A stretch of DNA of 51,064 nucleotides from CAZADS01 sp964483985. Lineage in GTDB: Bacteria; Pseudomonadota; Alphaproteobacteria; Thalassobaculales; Thalassobaculaceae. Shown in pieces: positions 26,591 through 35,095 of the stretch; positions within the stretch are counted from its first letter, which is position 1; the number at the start of each line of letters is the position of its first letter. The DNA lies in assembly GCA_964483985.1 (NCBI GenBank), contig CAZADS010000099.1, positions 1 through 51,064 of the forward strand. The letters are read 5' to 3'. The position numbers were made by a program, and so were the translations under genes. The notes under the pieces were generated by a model. The model saw nothing but the letters and a program-made list of their open reading frames with translations, searched no databases and had not been told where the DNA came from.

Positions 26591-28045
26591 ATGGTAGCTC
26601 CGAAAAAGCAACATAACGTTCTCTGCGACAAAACGGTCTTCATAAAGACGTATGGTTGCCAGATGAATGTATATGATACCAAGCGCATGGAAGAGATCCT
26701 CGCTCCGCTTGGATATTCTTCGGCGGACACGCCTGTAAATGCGGACATGATTATACTTAATACTTGCCATATTCGCGAAAAAGCGACCGAAAAGGTTTTT
26801 TCCGAGTTGGGCCGGCTTCGCGACTTAAAGCTAAAAGCTAGATCAAGAGGTACAAACTTAATACTGGCGGTGGCGGGTTGTGTAGCGCAGGCCGAAGGCC
26901 AAGAAATCATTAACCGAGCACCATACGTAGACCTAGTATTCGGACCTCAAACATACCACCGCCTTCCATCGATGGTAAGAAAAGCTATATCGCTGCAACA
27001 AAAACAGCCTTCTGGGGCCTGTTTGATAGACACTGACTTTCCAGTTGAAAGTAAATTTGACCACCTGCCGGCTAGTAATAAATCTCTAAAAAGCGCTTTT
27101 TTAACTATACAAGAGGGTTGCGATAAATTTTGTTCATTCTGCGTCGTGCCGTACACAAGAGGAGCGGAAACATCACGTGCTAGTAAGGATGTATTATCTG
27201 AAGCCAATCTACTGGTGAAAAATGGGGCTGTGGAAATCACCCTATTGGGACAAAATGTTAATGCCTATCATGGCGAAGGTTATGATAAGAGAGAATGGAC
27301 CTTAGCAAGATTAATAAGAGAGCTTGCAGATATAAACGGTTTAGAACGAATTCGGTATATCACATCACATCCAAAAGACATGACAGATGATTTAGTGTCC
27401 ACGCATGGCGATGTCCCGCAACTTATGCCCTATCTTCATTTACCTATTCAATCCGGTTCAGATAGAATACTAGAGAAAATGAATCGAAAACATGATTCTT
27501 ATTTTTATCGCTGCCTCGTAGAAAAGCTGCGCAGATCACGATCTGATATGGCCTTTTCTTCTGATTTTATTGCGGGTCATCCTGAAGAAAAGGATGCGGA
27601 CTTTGCTGACACGATAAAGTTAATAAATGAGGTAACTTTTTCACAGGCTTATTGTTTCAAATACAGCTCAAGACCCGGGACGCCTGCAAGCTTTCTAGAT
27701 CAATTACCGGAAACAGTTAAGTCCGAACGACTCCAAACTCTACAACAATTACTTTCCGCTCAACAATTAGCCTTTAACAAATTAAGCGTTAATAAAACAC
27801 AGTCAGTCCTAGTAGAAAGAAAAGGAAATAAAAAAAATCAACTAGTGGGCCGCGGTCCATATATGCAGGCAGTTCATTTCTTTGGGAATGACTCACTATT
27901 TGGCACGTTTTCAGATATCGAAATTACGGAGGGTCACGCCAATAGTCTTTCCGGTCAGTTGGCGATTCCCTCCAATCATATCAATCCACCTAATTTTCAA
28001 TACCCTCAGAAAAGAAAAGAGCATTCGCGTGAATTTAAAGCCTAA
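26591..28045 (+). CDS. miaB: tRNA-2-methylthio-N6-dimethylallyladenosine synthase MiaB
   Basis: Radical-SAM methylthiotransferase that adds a methylthio group to i6A37 of tRNAs. Domains in order: UPF0004 domain with YGCQMNVYD (Cys23), NTCHIREKA and VAGCVAQ binding the auxiliary cluster; radical-SAM core with CDKFCSFC (Cys177, Cys181, Cys184); and a C-terminal TRAM domain (about 390-455). The 484-residue length is normal. It needs two [4Fe-4S] clusters, for which the NfuA in this window is a likely donor. The frame ends inside the start region of phoH. Confidence 0.97.
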   Translation: MVAPKKQHNVLCDKTVFIKTYGCQMNVYDTKRMEEILAPLGYSSADTPVNADMIILNTCHIREKATEKVFSELGRLRDLKLKARSRGTNLILAVAGCVAQAEGQEIINRAPYVDLVFGPQTYHRLPSMVRKAISLQQKQPSGACLIDTDFPVESKFDHLPASNKSLKSAFLTIQEGCDKFCSFCVVPYTRGAETSRASKDVLSEANLLVKNGAVEITLLGQNVNAYHGEGYDKREWTLARLIRELADINGLERIRYITSHPKDMTDDLVSTHGDVPQLMPYLHLPIQSGSDRILEKMNRKHDSYFYRCLVEKLRRSRSDMAFSSDFIAGHPEEKDADFADTIKLINEVTFSQAYCFKYSSRPGTPASFLDQLPETVKSERLQTLQQLLSAQQLAFNKLSVNKTQSVLVERKGNKKNQLVGRGPYMQAVHFFGNDSLFGTFSDIEITEGHANSLSGQLAIPSNHINPPNFQYPQKRKEHSREFKA

Positions 28046-29048
28046 CGATATAGATCGAGTTACAGTCGAATTTGAAAATCACAAACTTTTGCCTTTGCTA
28101 TTTGGTCAACATGATAAGAATTTAGCCCGAATAGAACAAAAACTAAAAGTGTCTCTAGCGTGTTTTGGCAACACTATAGAAATCACTGGTGACATTTTAG
28201 CTGCTCCAATGGCCCAAGCCACATTAGAAGCACTTTATCGCCGTCTAGAACGCGATGGAGGCCGGGAAAATATGGACCTTGGGATTGTAGACGCGGCTCT
28301 CAGCTGGGTCCTAAATTCATCCCAAGAAGATGGAAAACCCGATCTTTCAAACTTTGACGATAGCTCCTCTAAATTATTAACATGGAAACGACCAGTATTG
28401 CCAAGATCACCCAATCAATACGCGTATATTTCCGCATTAATGAAAACAGAATTAGTTATTGGAATTGGTCCAGCTGGAACAGGTAAAACTTATTTAGCTG
28501 TCGCAGTAGCAGTGTCCATGCTCAAACATAGGAAAGTTGATCGAATAATTCTTTCGAGGCCAGCGGTAGAAGCTGGAGAACGACTTGGCTTTTTGCCGGG
28601 AGATATGAAAGATAAAGTGGACCCCTATTTCCGACCGTTATACGACGCATTATATGATATGATGTCAGGAGAACAAGTGGAAAGAATGCTCAGTAATGGG
28701 GAGATAGAGGTAGCACCTTTAGCGTTCATGCGTGGCCGCACTCTATCCAATTCATATATAATTTTGGACGAAGCGCAAAACACAACGGCTACACAGATGA
28801 AAATGTTCCTAACCCGGATGGGTGAAAATTCGAGGATGTGTGTGACCGGAGATTTGTCACAGGTAGATTTACCGTTTGGAGCTAAATCCGGTCTTCGTGA
28901 CGCTCTTGAGGTATTAGAAAAAGTCCCTAACCTAAATATAACCAAATTCACACGCGCTGACGTAGTTCGTCATCCGTTAGTCACTCGAATTGTTGATGCT
29001 TATGATAGACGAGAAGGAAACCTCATCGATGAATTGAGGACCAATTGA
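28029..29048 (+). CDS. phoH: PhoH-family ATPase
   Basis: Cytosolic P-loop ATPase of the PhoH group, usually linked to RNA metabolism through its neighbour YbeY; precise role not settled. Walker A GIGPAGTGKT is at residues 145-154 and Walker B ILDEAQN (Asp247) follows, with FLTRMGENSRMCVTGD sensor-like stretch and QVDLPFGAKSGL. I start it at GTG 28029 (339 residues, the usual length), overlapping miaB by 17 bases; the open frame extends further into miaB but that part has no family resemblance. AAGAG sits eight bases before the GTG. Its stop overlaps the ybeY ATG by one base. Confidence 0.93.
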   Translation: MNLKPNDIDRVTVEFENHKLLPLLFGQHDKNLARIEQKLKVSLACFGNTIEITGDILAAPMAQATLEALYRRLERDGGRENMDLGIVDAALSWVLNSSQEDGKPDLSNFDDSSSKLLTWKRPVLPRSPNQYAYISALMKTELVIGIGPAGTGKTYLAVAVAVSMLKHRKVDRIILSRPAVEAGERLGFLPGDMKDKVDPYFRPLYDALYDMMSGEQVERMLSNGEIEVAPLAFMRGRTLSNSYIILDEAQNTTATQMKMFLTRMGENSRMCVTGDLSQVDLPFGAKSGLRDALEVLEKVPNLNITKFTRADVVRHPLVTRIVDAYDRREGNLIDELRTN

Positions 29049-29629
29049 TGGAAATTCATGGTGAATCGAGTTTTTGTCGACTTGCTCTCAAAGACCTAAG
29101 TTTATCATCTAATGAGCTGATTTATATAAAAATGGCAAACTCCAGTTGGGAAAAACTTACTCCTGAAGTAGAAGAAATTTGCCGCAAATCGATCCTCAAA
29201 ACATTTTATAATGTGCCGACGAACAATCCTATTGAGAATCGCCAGATTTGTATTGTGCTTTCAGACGACCAATACATGCGTGAACTTAATCGCAACTATC
29301 GAGGCAAAGACTCTCCTACTAATGTGCTAGCTTTCCCAGCTGTTCCACCGGCTTGCCCAAGTGTTGAACACATATTGGGAGACATAGTACTTAGTCTCCC
29401 CACTATTCAGAAAGAAACATTACAATTGAAAAAACCATTTTTTGACCACCTACAACATCTCTTAGTCCATGGATGCCTGCATCTTTTAGGATTTACTCAC
29501 GAAAAGAATTTGGACGCCAAAAAAATGGAGGAGACTGAAATTTTTATTTTGAAACAATTAGGAATCCAAAATCCTTACGAATACACAAAGGCTACGCTGG
29601 AATCCGATAGCACCGGATTCACCAAATGA
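29048..29629 (+). CDS. ybeY: endoribonuclease YbeY (16S rRNA maturation)
   Basis: Zinc-dependent single-strand endoribonuclease needed for 16S rRNA 3' maturation and 70S quality control. The HGCLHLLGFTH motif gives His141, His145 and His151 (HxxxHxxxxxH). The middle has NRNYRGKDSPTNVLAFP-like sequence (RGKDSPTNVLAFP), also diagnostic. ATG 29048 overlaps the phoH stop by one base (TGATG). The 193-residue product is slightly long because of a 25-30 residue N-terminal part. The phoH-ybeY-corC-lnt order is widely conserved. Confidence 0.96.
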   Translation: MEIHGESSFCRLALKDLSLSSNELIYIKMANSSWEKLTPEVEEICRKSILKTFYNVPTNNPIENRQICIVLSDDQYMRELNRNYRGKDSPTNVLAFPAVPPACPSVEHILGDIVLSLPTIQKETLQLKKPFFDHLQHLLVHGCLHLLGFTHEKNLDAKKMEETEIFILKQLGIQNPYEYTKATLESDSTGFTK

Positions 29630-30600
29630 CCAGCCGAAGTTTATCCGCTAACCACGACAATCAAGCGCCAATCGAAACTACTAATTCTAAAGCGGATATA
29701 GAGAACAATTTTGCGCCATTGATTAAGAAAAAAGAAAATGAGCGCGGAATTCTAGACTATCTGAAACATATTTTTCGTGGGCCGTGGGCACGCTCTAAAA
29801 TTGGAAAAACGCGTGACACACTTGAAGAACTTATTGAGGAAGAAGTAGCGCACGTTGTGGAAAACGACAGTCATGAGCTTACTCTTCTTCGTAACGTATT
29901 AGGCCTAAGAGATATAAAGGCCTGGGACGTTATGGTACCCCGTGCTGATATAGCGGCTTTAGATGTTAACACCCCAATTCCCGAGCTAGTAACACAAATG
30001 GTAGAAATGGCGCACTCGAGAATTCCTGTTTATAGAGCGACCCTAGATGATGTCATCGGGATGGTACACATAAAAGACGTTCTCGCCCGCGTAAATTCTT
30101 CTCAATCGACCATGCTGGCCGATTTAGTTCGAGATGTGCTATTCATTTCACCAACGATACGCGCGCTGGATTTATTACAGGAGATGAGGATGACTCGTCG
30201 CCACCTTGCATTAGTGGTTGATGAGTTTGGTGGCATCGATGGCCTTATTACGATAGAGGATCTAGTAGAGGAAATAGTCGGAGAAATTATAGACGAACAC
30301 GATGTTGAGGAAGGACCTAGAATTCTCATGATGCCTGAAGGGACAGCGGCAGCAGACGCTAGAGCTACGGTGGAGGAATTAGAAGACTTATTTGGACCAG
30401 TGTTGAGAAATGATGAACGGGAGGAAGTTGATACCCTAGCTGGGCTTATATTTAGTATGACGGGCCGTATCGCAAAAAGAGGCGAAATAATACGCCATGA
30501 AAGCGGACTTGCTTTTGAAATTGTTGAAGCTGATCCCCGTCGCTTAAAATCCGTTCGAATTCATAAACCAACCGATGCAGAGGATGATTTAATTAAATAA
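29626..30600 (+). CDS. corC: CorC/HlyC-type CBS-domain protein
   Basis: A 324-residue protein lacking the DUF21 membrane domain, i.e. the short CorC form. After a charged N-terminus it has two CBS domains (about 95-215; VMVPRADIAALDVNTPIPEL and LALVVDEFGGIDGLITIEDL) and a C-terminal CorC_HlyC/transporter-associated domain (about 235-315; ADARATVEELEDLFG and DTLAGLIF). Family members are tied to Mg/Co efflux or envelope stress; ligand binding by adenine nucleotides is likely. ATG overlaps the ybeY stop by four bases. Sometimes named tlyC in alphaproteobacteria. Confidence 0.93.
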   Translation: MTSRSLSANHDNQAPIETTNSKADIENNFAPLIKKKENERGILDYLKHIFRGPWARSKIGKTRDTLEELIEEEVAHVVENDSHELTLLRNVLGLRDIKAWDVMVPRADIAALDVNTPIPELVTQMVEMAHSRIPVYRATLDDVIGMVHIKDVLARVNSSQSTMLADLVRDVLFISPTIRALDLLQEMRMTRRHLALVVDEFGGIDGLITIEDLVEEIVGEIIDEHDVEEGPRILMMPEGTAAADARATVEELEDLFGPVLRNDEREEVDTLAGLIFSMTGRIAKRGEIIRHESGLAFEIVEADPRRLKSVRIHKPTDAEDDLIK

Positions 30601-30660
30601 CAGTTTCATCTGTTTCCATTTAATTTTGGCAACCGGTAAAGGCTCCATACAGCGCTTAAA

Positions 30661-32226
30661 ATGATTTTAACTATATCGGAACTCTCCGGCTGGCGGGGCT
30701 ATTTATTCACCGGCCTTCTTGGATTATTAGCCGCTACCGCTCTCCCACCAGTTCATTTCCTTCCGGGCATTTTGGCTTTCTCATTATTTGCTTGGAGACT
30801 AGAAAAAACCAATTCCCATTGGAAGATAGCGTTTGATGGATGGCTATTTGGATTTGGTTATCATTTAGGAGGTTTATACTGGATATCTAATGCGCTCTTG
30901 ATCGATAGCGATCGATTTGCTTGGCTAATACCGTTTGCTACCCTCGGGCTTCCAGCCTTCCTATCTCTGTTTCCTGCTATCTTGCTATCCACAATTAAAA
31001 TTATATCTCCATCAGGTTGGTGTCGACCTATAGCAATTGCTGTCCTTTGGAGCATAGCTGATTTCCTAAGGGGACATATATTCACTGGATTTCCGTGGAA
31101 TTTACCAGCTTATAGCCTTGCATTATTCGATAATATGGTTCAAGGCGCATCCATTTTCGGTGCCTATGGGCTCAGTTTACTCCTAGTTTTATCGGCTGTT
31201 GCTCCCGCCATCGCTTTTGGTTCAACCATCCGGGCAACTCCCGTCCCCTTACTAACAGGGCTAGCTTGCTGCTCGATCCCTCTATTATTTTGGATACATG
31301 GCCAAATCCGGTTAGAATATGCCGCTAATCATTTTGACAAAAGAGTTGTTATTAGAATCGTTCAAGGAAATGTCGCCCAAAGAGATAAATGGAACCCAAA
31401 CCTCCGAACGGAACATATTGCTCGCTACCTATCTCTTAGTAAAAGGAAAGAATCTACAGTTAGAGCTATAAATTTGCCTGACAATACGTCTCCCACAGTT
31501 GTCATTTGGCCAGAAACTGCGATCACCGCATTTCTGGCTCAAAATTCAAATCTGCGCTCCTTGATTTCGATAGCAGCCCCAACAAAGGGTAGTTTAATAT
31601 CAGGCGCTCTTTCCATGGCTTCAGGCGAGCCAAGAAAAATTTTCAATTCCATTTATTTTCTAAATACAGATGGATCGGTTTTTCAAAAATATAATAAAAT
31701 CCATTTGGTGCCCTTTGGAGAGTATGTTCCCTTCAAATCTTGGAAGTTAATGCCCAAGCGCATTGCCTCTGGATTTAGTGATTTTTCCCCAGGATTAACA
31801 CGAATAGCCGTCCACACTCCTGGGTTAGGGGCAGTGATTCCGTTAGTTTGCTATGAAATTATTTTTCCTGGGAAGATTATAACTAAACACAAACACGCTA
31901 GGCCCCAAGCCATTCTCAATTTGACCAACGATGCCTGGTACGGTGAAAGCGCAGGCCCGTATCAGCATTTAGCAATCTCAAAAATGCGAGCTATCGAAGA
32001 AGGTTTGCCTCTTTTAAGAGCTGCAAACACAGGAATATCCGGTATTTACGACGCCTTCGGCCGAACAGTGGCAGAAATTGGATTGAATCAAACAGGAACA
32101 GTCGATGGAAATTTACCTAAATCAATAACAGCTTTAACTGTTTATGCTCGTTTTGGTGATATTATTTATGTGATTTTGATTACAACGCTATTAATAATTT
32201 TAGGGGTATTCTATAAAAAGCCATGA
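30661..32226 (+). CDS. lnt: apolipoprotein N-acyltransferase
   Basis: Adds the third acyl chain to the N-terminal cysteine of outer-membrane-bound lipoproteins in the inner membrane. The 521 residues comprise about seven membrane spans then a periplasmic nitrilase-like domain. The catalytic triad is Glu285 (WPETAI), Lys346 (YNKIHLVPFGEYVPF) and Cys397 (PLVCYEIIFPG). LTNDAWYGESAGPYQHLA is also diagnostic. One membrane span follows the nitrilase domain. A terminator-like hairpin starts 28 bases after the stop. Confidence 0.97.
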   Translation: MILTISELSGWRGYLFTGLLGLLAATALPPVHFLPGILAFSLFAWRLEKTNSHWKIAFDGWLFGFGYHLGGLYWISNALLIDSDRFAWLIPFATLGLPAFLSLFPAILLSTIKIISPSGWCRPIAIAVLWSIADFLRGHIFTGFPWNLPAYSLALFDNMVQGASIFGAYGLSLLLVLSAVAPAIAFGSTIRATPVPLLTGLACCSIPLLFWIHGQIRLEYAANHFDKRVVIRIVQGNVAQRDKWNPNLRTEHIARYLSLSKRKESTVRAINLPDNTSPTVVIWPETAITAFLAQNSNLRSLISIAAPTKGSLISGALSMASGEPRKIFNSIYFLNTDGSVFQKYNKIHLVPFGEYVPFKSWKLMPKRIASGFSDFSPGLTRIAVHTPGLGAVIPLVCYEIIFPGKIITKHKHARPQAILNLTNDAWYGESAGPYQHLAISKMRAIEEGLPLLRAANTGISGIYDAFGRTVAEIGLNQTGTVDGNLPKSITALTVYARFGDIIYVILITTLLIILGVFYKKP

Positions 32227-32253
32227 AGAACGCTCAACTCAAGCATTAGCTAC

Positions 32254-32286
32254 GAATCATGTTAGATCATAATGATTCATTTTTTT
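32254..32286 (+). terminator. intrinsic terminator after lnt
   Basis: GAATCAT (32254-32260) pairs with ATGATTC (32272-32278) around an 11-base loop, followed by a run of seven T (32280-32286). The stem is AT-rich, so strength is moderate. It separates the miaB-lnt unit from metK. Confidence 0.65.
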
Positions 32287-32431
32287 AAATGTCGTTTCTT
32301 CTAACAGCCAATTGCGTTTGTTTTTCCTTGACCCTGTCTGCAAAAACCAGGCATGAAACGAAATAGCAAAATCAACTGCAGCGTTGGATCGATCATACGC
32401 TTTTTTTCTTTTTTAATCACGGGAGCTAATT
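32287..32431 (+). promoter_or_regulatory. structured metK leader with terminator-like hairpin
   Basis: TCGTTTC (32292-32298) can pair with GAAACGA (32355-32361), enclosing a smaller CCTG/CAGG hairpin (32333-32351); CGTTT at 32315-32319 could compete for the same partner. Downstream, AGCGT (32380-32384) pairs with ACGCT (32397-32401) over a GATCGATC palindrome, followed by T7-C-T6 to 32414, right before the GGGAG ribosome binding site (32421-32425). This is the layout of a transcriptional attenuator. No hallmark of a known SAM riboswitch was recognised. Confidence 0.45.
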
Positions 32432-33595
32432 GTGGCGCCAAACAGTTACACTTTCACGAGCGAATCAGTTTCGGAAGGCCATCCTGATAAAATTTGCGAT
32501 AGAATTTCAGATACCGTTGTTGATCTGTATCTTTCTGCAGATTCTGAAAGTCGGGTAGCTTGTGAAACACTTTCTACGACAAACAAAATAGTACTAGCCG
32601 GAGAAGTCCGCGGTCCCGCCAGTGTAACGGCCGATACTATCATAGAATCAGTACGCGAAACAATCCGAAACATTGGATATGAGCAAGAGGGGTTTCATTG
32701 GAAACACGCCGATATTGATATACTGTTACATGATCAATCCGGGGATATAGCAATGGGCGTCGATGCCTCGGGAAACAAAGACGAAGGTGCTGGAGATCAA
32801 GGCATAATGTTTGGTCACGCATGCAGAGAAACTAGCGCTTTTATGCCTGCTCCTATTTTCTATTCACATGCTGTATTGCGTAAAATGGCCGATGCTCGCA
32901 GATCGGGGTTGATAACGGGATTAGGTCCAGACTCAAAGAGCCAGATTAGCCTACGATACGAAGATGGAAAACCGGTAGGAGCCTCCTCTGTAGTGATTTC
33001 CTCTCAACATCACGAAGATTTAAACCAAAATGACGTCAGAGAAATTGTTCGACCATTTGTGGAAGAAACTTTGCCTAAAGGCTGGATGTGTTCAGATGAT
33101 GAATTCTATGTGAACCCAACCGGTCGGTTCGTAATTGGCGGGCCTGATGGTGATGCGGGCTTGACCGGCCGGAAAATAATTGTGGACACATACGGTGGAG
33201 CTGCCCCCCATGGAGGCGGGGCTTTCTCAGGAAAGGACCCCACCAAAGTTGATCGCTCAGCAGCATATGCTGCTAGATGGTTAGCCAAAAATATTGTTGC
33301 AGCGGACTTAGCTGATAAATGTACAATACAAATTTCCTACGCTATTGGTATAGCTAAACCATTATCTGTTTATGTAAACACCTATGGAACAGGCCATATT
33401 TCTGAGGAAAACCTAGCCACACACTTGCAACAGATAGCAGATTTATCTCCACGAGGTATCAGAGAACGCCTCTCCCTAAGCCGACCTATATATACTCGAA
33501 CAGCGGCCTACGGACATTTCGGGCGAGATCCTGAGCCAGATGGAGGTTTTTCTTGGGAAAAATTAGATCTGCTAGATGATTTAAAAAGAATTTAG
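32432..33595 (+). CDS. metK: S-adenosylmethionine synthetase
   Basis: Makes SAM from methionine and ATP, the cofactor of RsmE, TrmB, MiaB and the methyltransferase in this window. The 387-residue protein starts at GTG 32432, preceded by GGGAG seven bases upstream; there is no nearby ATG. Hallmarks: ESVSEGHPDKICDRISD, GDQGIMFGHA near residue 118, and the P-loop-like GGAAPHGGGAFSGKDPTKVD. KxDRSAAYAARW follows. In many Rhizobiales a small HTH regulator lies between lnt and metK; here there is only a 205-base spacer with hairpins. trmB begins 15 bases after the stop. Confidence 0.97.
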   Translation: MAPNSYTFTSESVSEGHPDKICDRISDTVVDLYLSADSESRVACETLSTTNKIVLAGEVRGPASVTADTIIESVRETIRNIGYEQEGFHWKHADIDILLHDQSGDIAMGVDASGNKDEGAGDQGIMFGHACRETSAFMPAPIFYSHAVLRKMADARRSGLITGLGPDSKSQISLRYEDGKPVGASSVVISSQHHEDLNQNDVREIVRPFVEETLPKGWMCSDDEFYVNPTGRFVIGGPDGDAGLTGRKIIVDTYGGAAPHGGGAFSGKDPTKVDRSAAYAARWLAKNIVAADLADKCTIQISYAIGIAKPLSVYVNTYGTGHISEENLATHLQQIADLSPRGIRERLSLSRPIYTRTAAYGHFGRDPEPDGGFSWEKLDLLDDLKRI

Positions 33596-33610
33596 GGTTT
33601 TTAGCCGAGG

Positions 33611-34303
33611 TTGCTCATCGAAAATTCAATCCAATTTCGTGGACGGCGCCGAGGTAGAAGGCTACGTCCAAATCTCAAGAATATATTGCAGGAGCAACTC
33701 AGCAATTGGGAAATAAAACCCTGCGCAACGACGAAGCAAATCGACCCTCAAAGCCTGTTTGATGATCACATTAAGGAAGTCTGGATGGAAATAGGTTTTG
33801 GTGCCGGAGAACATTTGGCATGGCAGGCAAAACATAATCCCGATGTCGGTTTTATAGGTTGCGAACCATATATAAACGGAGTAGCACGATTATTAAAAGT
33901 TGCCTCAACGAATAAGCTTTCTAATATTAGAGTTTTAGTGAACGATGCACGACCCTTTCTTCAACTTCTACCTAACGACTCTCTTAACCGTCTTTTCATA
34001 CTTTTTCCGGATCCATGGCCCAAAAAACGTCACAATAATAGAAGAGTAATACAGACTACAACTTTTTCTCAATTTCGAAGGATTTTACGCAATGGTGGAC
34101 AACTGCGAATAGCTACAGATGATAATGCATATCTGAGTTGGATCCTTATATGCGCATCCAAATTCCCTGAGTTTTTTTGGAACGCCAAACAATGCTCCGA
34201 TTGGCGCCGACGCCCAGAAGATTGGCCCCAAACTCGTTACGAAACAAAGGCCCTAAATGCAGGGAACCTCCCTGCATTTTTAACTTTCGTCAATATTAAA
34301 TAG
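33611..34303 (+). CDS. trmB: tRNA (guanine-N7)-methyltransferase TrmB
   Basis: Forms m7G46 in tRNA using SAM. The 230 residues include FRGRRRGRRLRP at the N-terminus (typical of alphaproteobacterial TrmB), the SAM motif EIGFGAGEHL near residue 60, IGCEPYINGVA, and LFPDPWPKKRHNNRRVIQ. An in-frame stop at 33602-33604 leaves TTG 33611 as the only usual start codon before the conserved N-terminal block, although GAGG abuts it directly, so initiation is odd. Likely co-transcribed with metK. Confidence 0.94.
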   Translation: MLIENSIQFRGRRRGRRLRPNLKNILQEQLSNWEIKPCATTKQIDPQSLFDDHIKEVWMEIGFGAGEHLAWQAKHNPDVGFIGCEPYINGVARLLKVASTNKLSNIRVLVNDARPFLQLLPNDSLNRLFILFPDPWPKKRHNNRRVIQTTTFSQFRRILRNGGQLRIATDDNAYLSWILICASKFPEFFWNAKQCSDWRRRPEDWPQTRYETKALNAGNLPAFLTFVNIK

Positions 34304-34385
34304 TCAATATTTTTTGGGTTTCGGGAAAAATTATGATAAGGAATTTAAAATTATCTCTTCTAATAGCATAAGAAACAGAATTTTC

Positions 34386-34413
34386 TTGAATATGCAATTC
34401 TTTAACGTATAAT
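34386..34413 (+). promoter_or_regulatory. promoter for the rimP-nusA-infB operon
   Basis: TTGAAT at 34386-34391 and a perfect TATAAT at 34408-34413, 16 bases apart. The start point would be near 34420, about 130 bases before rimP and only about 35 bases before a strong terminator hairpin. Confidence 0.6.
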
Positions 34414-34453
34414 TGCAGCTTAGTTCTTTGTAATTTTATTCTAATTTATCAAT

Positions 34454-34476
34454 GTGGGCCTAAGGCCCACTTTTTT
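34454..34476 (+). terminator. strong intrinsic terminator/attenuator in the rimP leader
   Basis: GTGGGCC (34454-34460), loop TAA, GGCCCAC (34464-34470), then six T (34471-34476): a perfect GC-rich 7-bp stem with U-tract. It sits between the promoter above and rimP (34549). Premature terminators in rimP leaders are known in gammaproteobacteria, and this looks like the equivalent. Confidence 0.85.
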
Positions 34477-34548
34477 GTTAAATACCAACTTAATTTTAGT
34501 GTCCTAGGTAATTAATAACCGAGGCTGTGAACATATCAGGCTTGGAAA

Positions 34549-35064
34549 ATGTCAGATTATTTAAATGAAAAAATTGTTCAACTAATATCTCCATCTATAA
34601 ACGATCTTGGTTACAAAATCGTTCGTGTTTCTTTAGATGGTACGGAGCATAAAATATTGCAAATAATGATTGAAAATACCACTGGAAACGAAATAACAAT
34701 CGATGATTGTGCAAAAGTCAGCCGCACCGTTTCGACCTTGTTAGATGTAGAGGACCCAATCCATAGTGCTTACGATCTGGAGGTAAGTTCGCCAGGGATC
34801 GACCGGTCTTTAGTTTCACTGGAAGATTATATTAGGTTTGTAGGTTTTGAAGTTAAAATCGAGTTGCACAATGATGATCATGGGATAACCCATTTAAAGG
34901 GTATTCTGGCAAATGTTGACCAAAAAGGGCTCATAGAAATGAATGTAGCTAATTCTTCTAACACAAACGTAGAACGCATTTTCGTTGAATTCGCTGAGGT
35001 AAAAGATGCAAAATTGGTACTTACCAACCGACTAATAGCGGCGAGCCAAAATGAAAAACTTTAG
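34549..35064 (+). CDS. rimP: ribosome maturation factor RimP
   Basis: Assists late 30S assembly. The 171-residue protein has the N-terminal alpha-beta domain with DLGYKIVRV and the conserved IDDCAKVSRTVSTLLDVEDP followed by YDLEVSSPGIDRSL, and a C-terminal SH3-like barrel from about residue 90. First gene of the nusA operon; 31 bases precede nusA. No tRNA-fMet gene lies upstream, unlike the enterobacterial operon. Confidence 0.96.
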   Translation: MSDYLNEKIVQLISPSINDLGYKIVRVSLDGTEHKILQIMIENTTGNEITIDDCAKVSRTVSTLLDVEDPIHSAYDLEVSSPGIDRSLVSLEDYIRFVGFEVKIELHNDDHGITHLKGILANVDQKGLIEMNVANSSNTNVERIFVEFAEVKDAKLVLTNRLIAASQNEKL

Positions 35065-35095
35065 ATCTTAAACAACGATGGGCTATTAAACGGCA

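Noticed and set aside
27882..28028. 5' extension of the phoH frame into miaB
   Set aside because: The extra 49 residues lie within the miaB coding region and have no PhoH similarity; GTG 28029 gives the usual length.
32287..32431. Known SAM-II or SAM/SAH riboswitch upstream of metK
   Set aside because: The expected conserved core (such as GCUAAA, or the UUCCUG/CGUG of SAM/SAH) was not found by eye; kept only as an unassigned structured leader.
34304..34548. tRNA-fMet gene before rimP, as in enterobacteria
   Set aside because: No cloverleaf or TTCRANY T-loop; only a promoter and a terminator hairpin are present.
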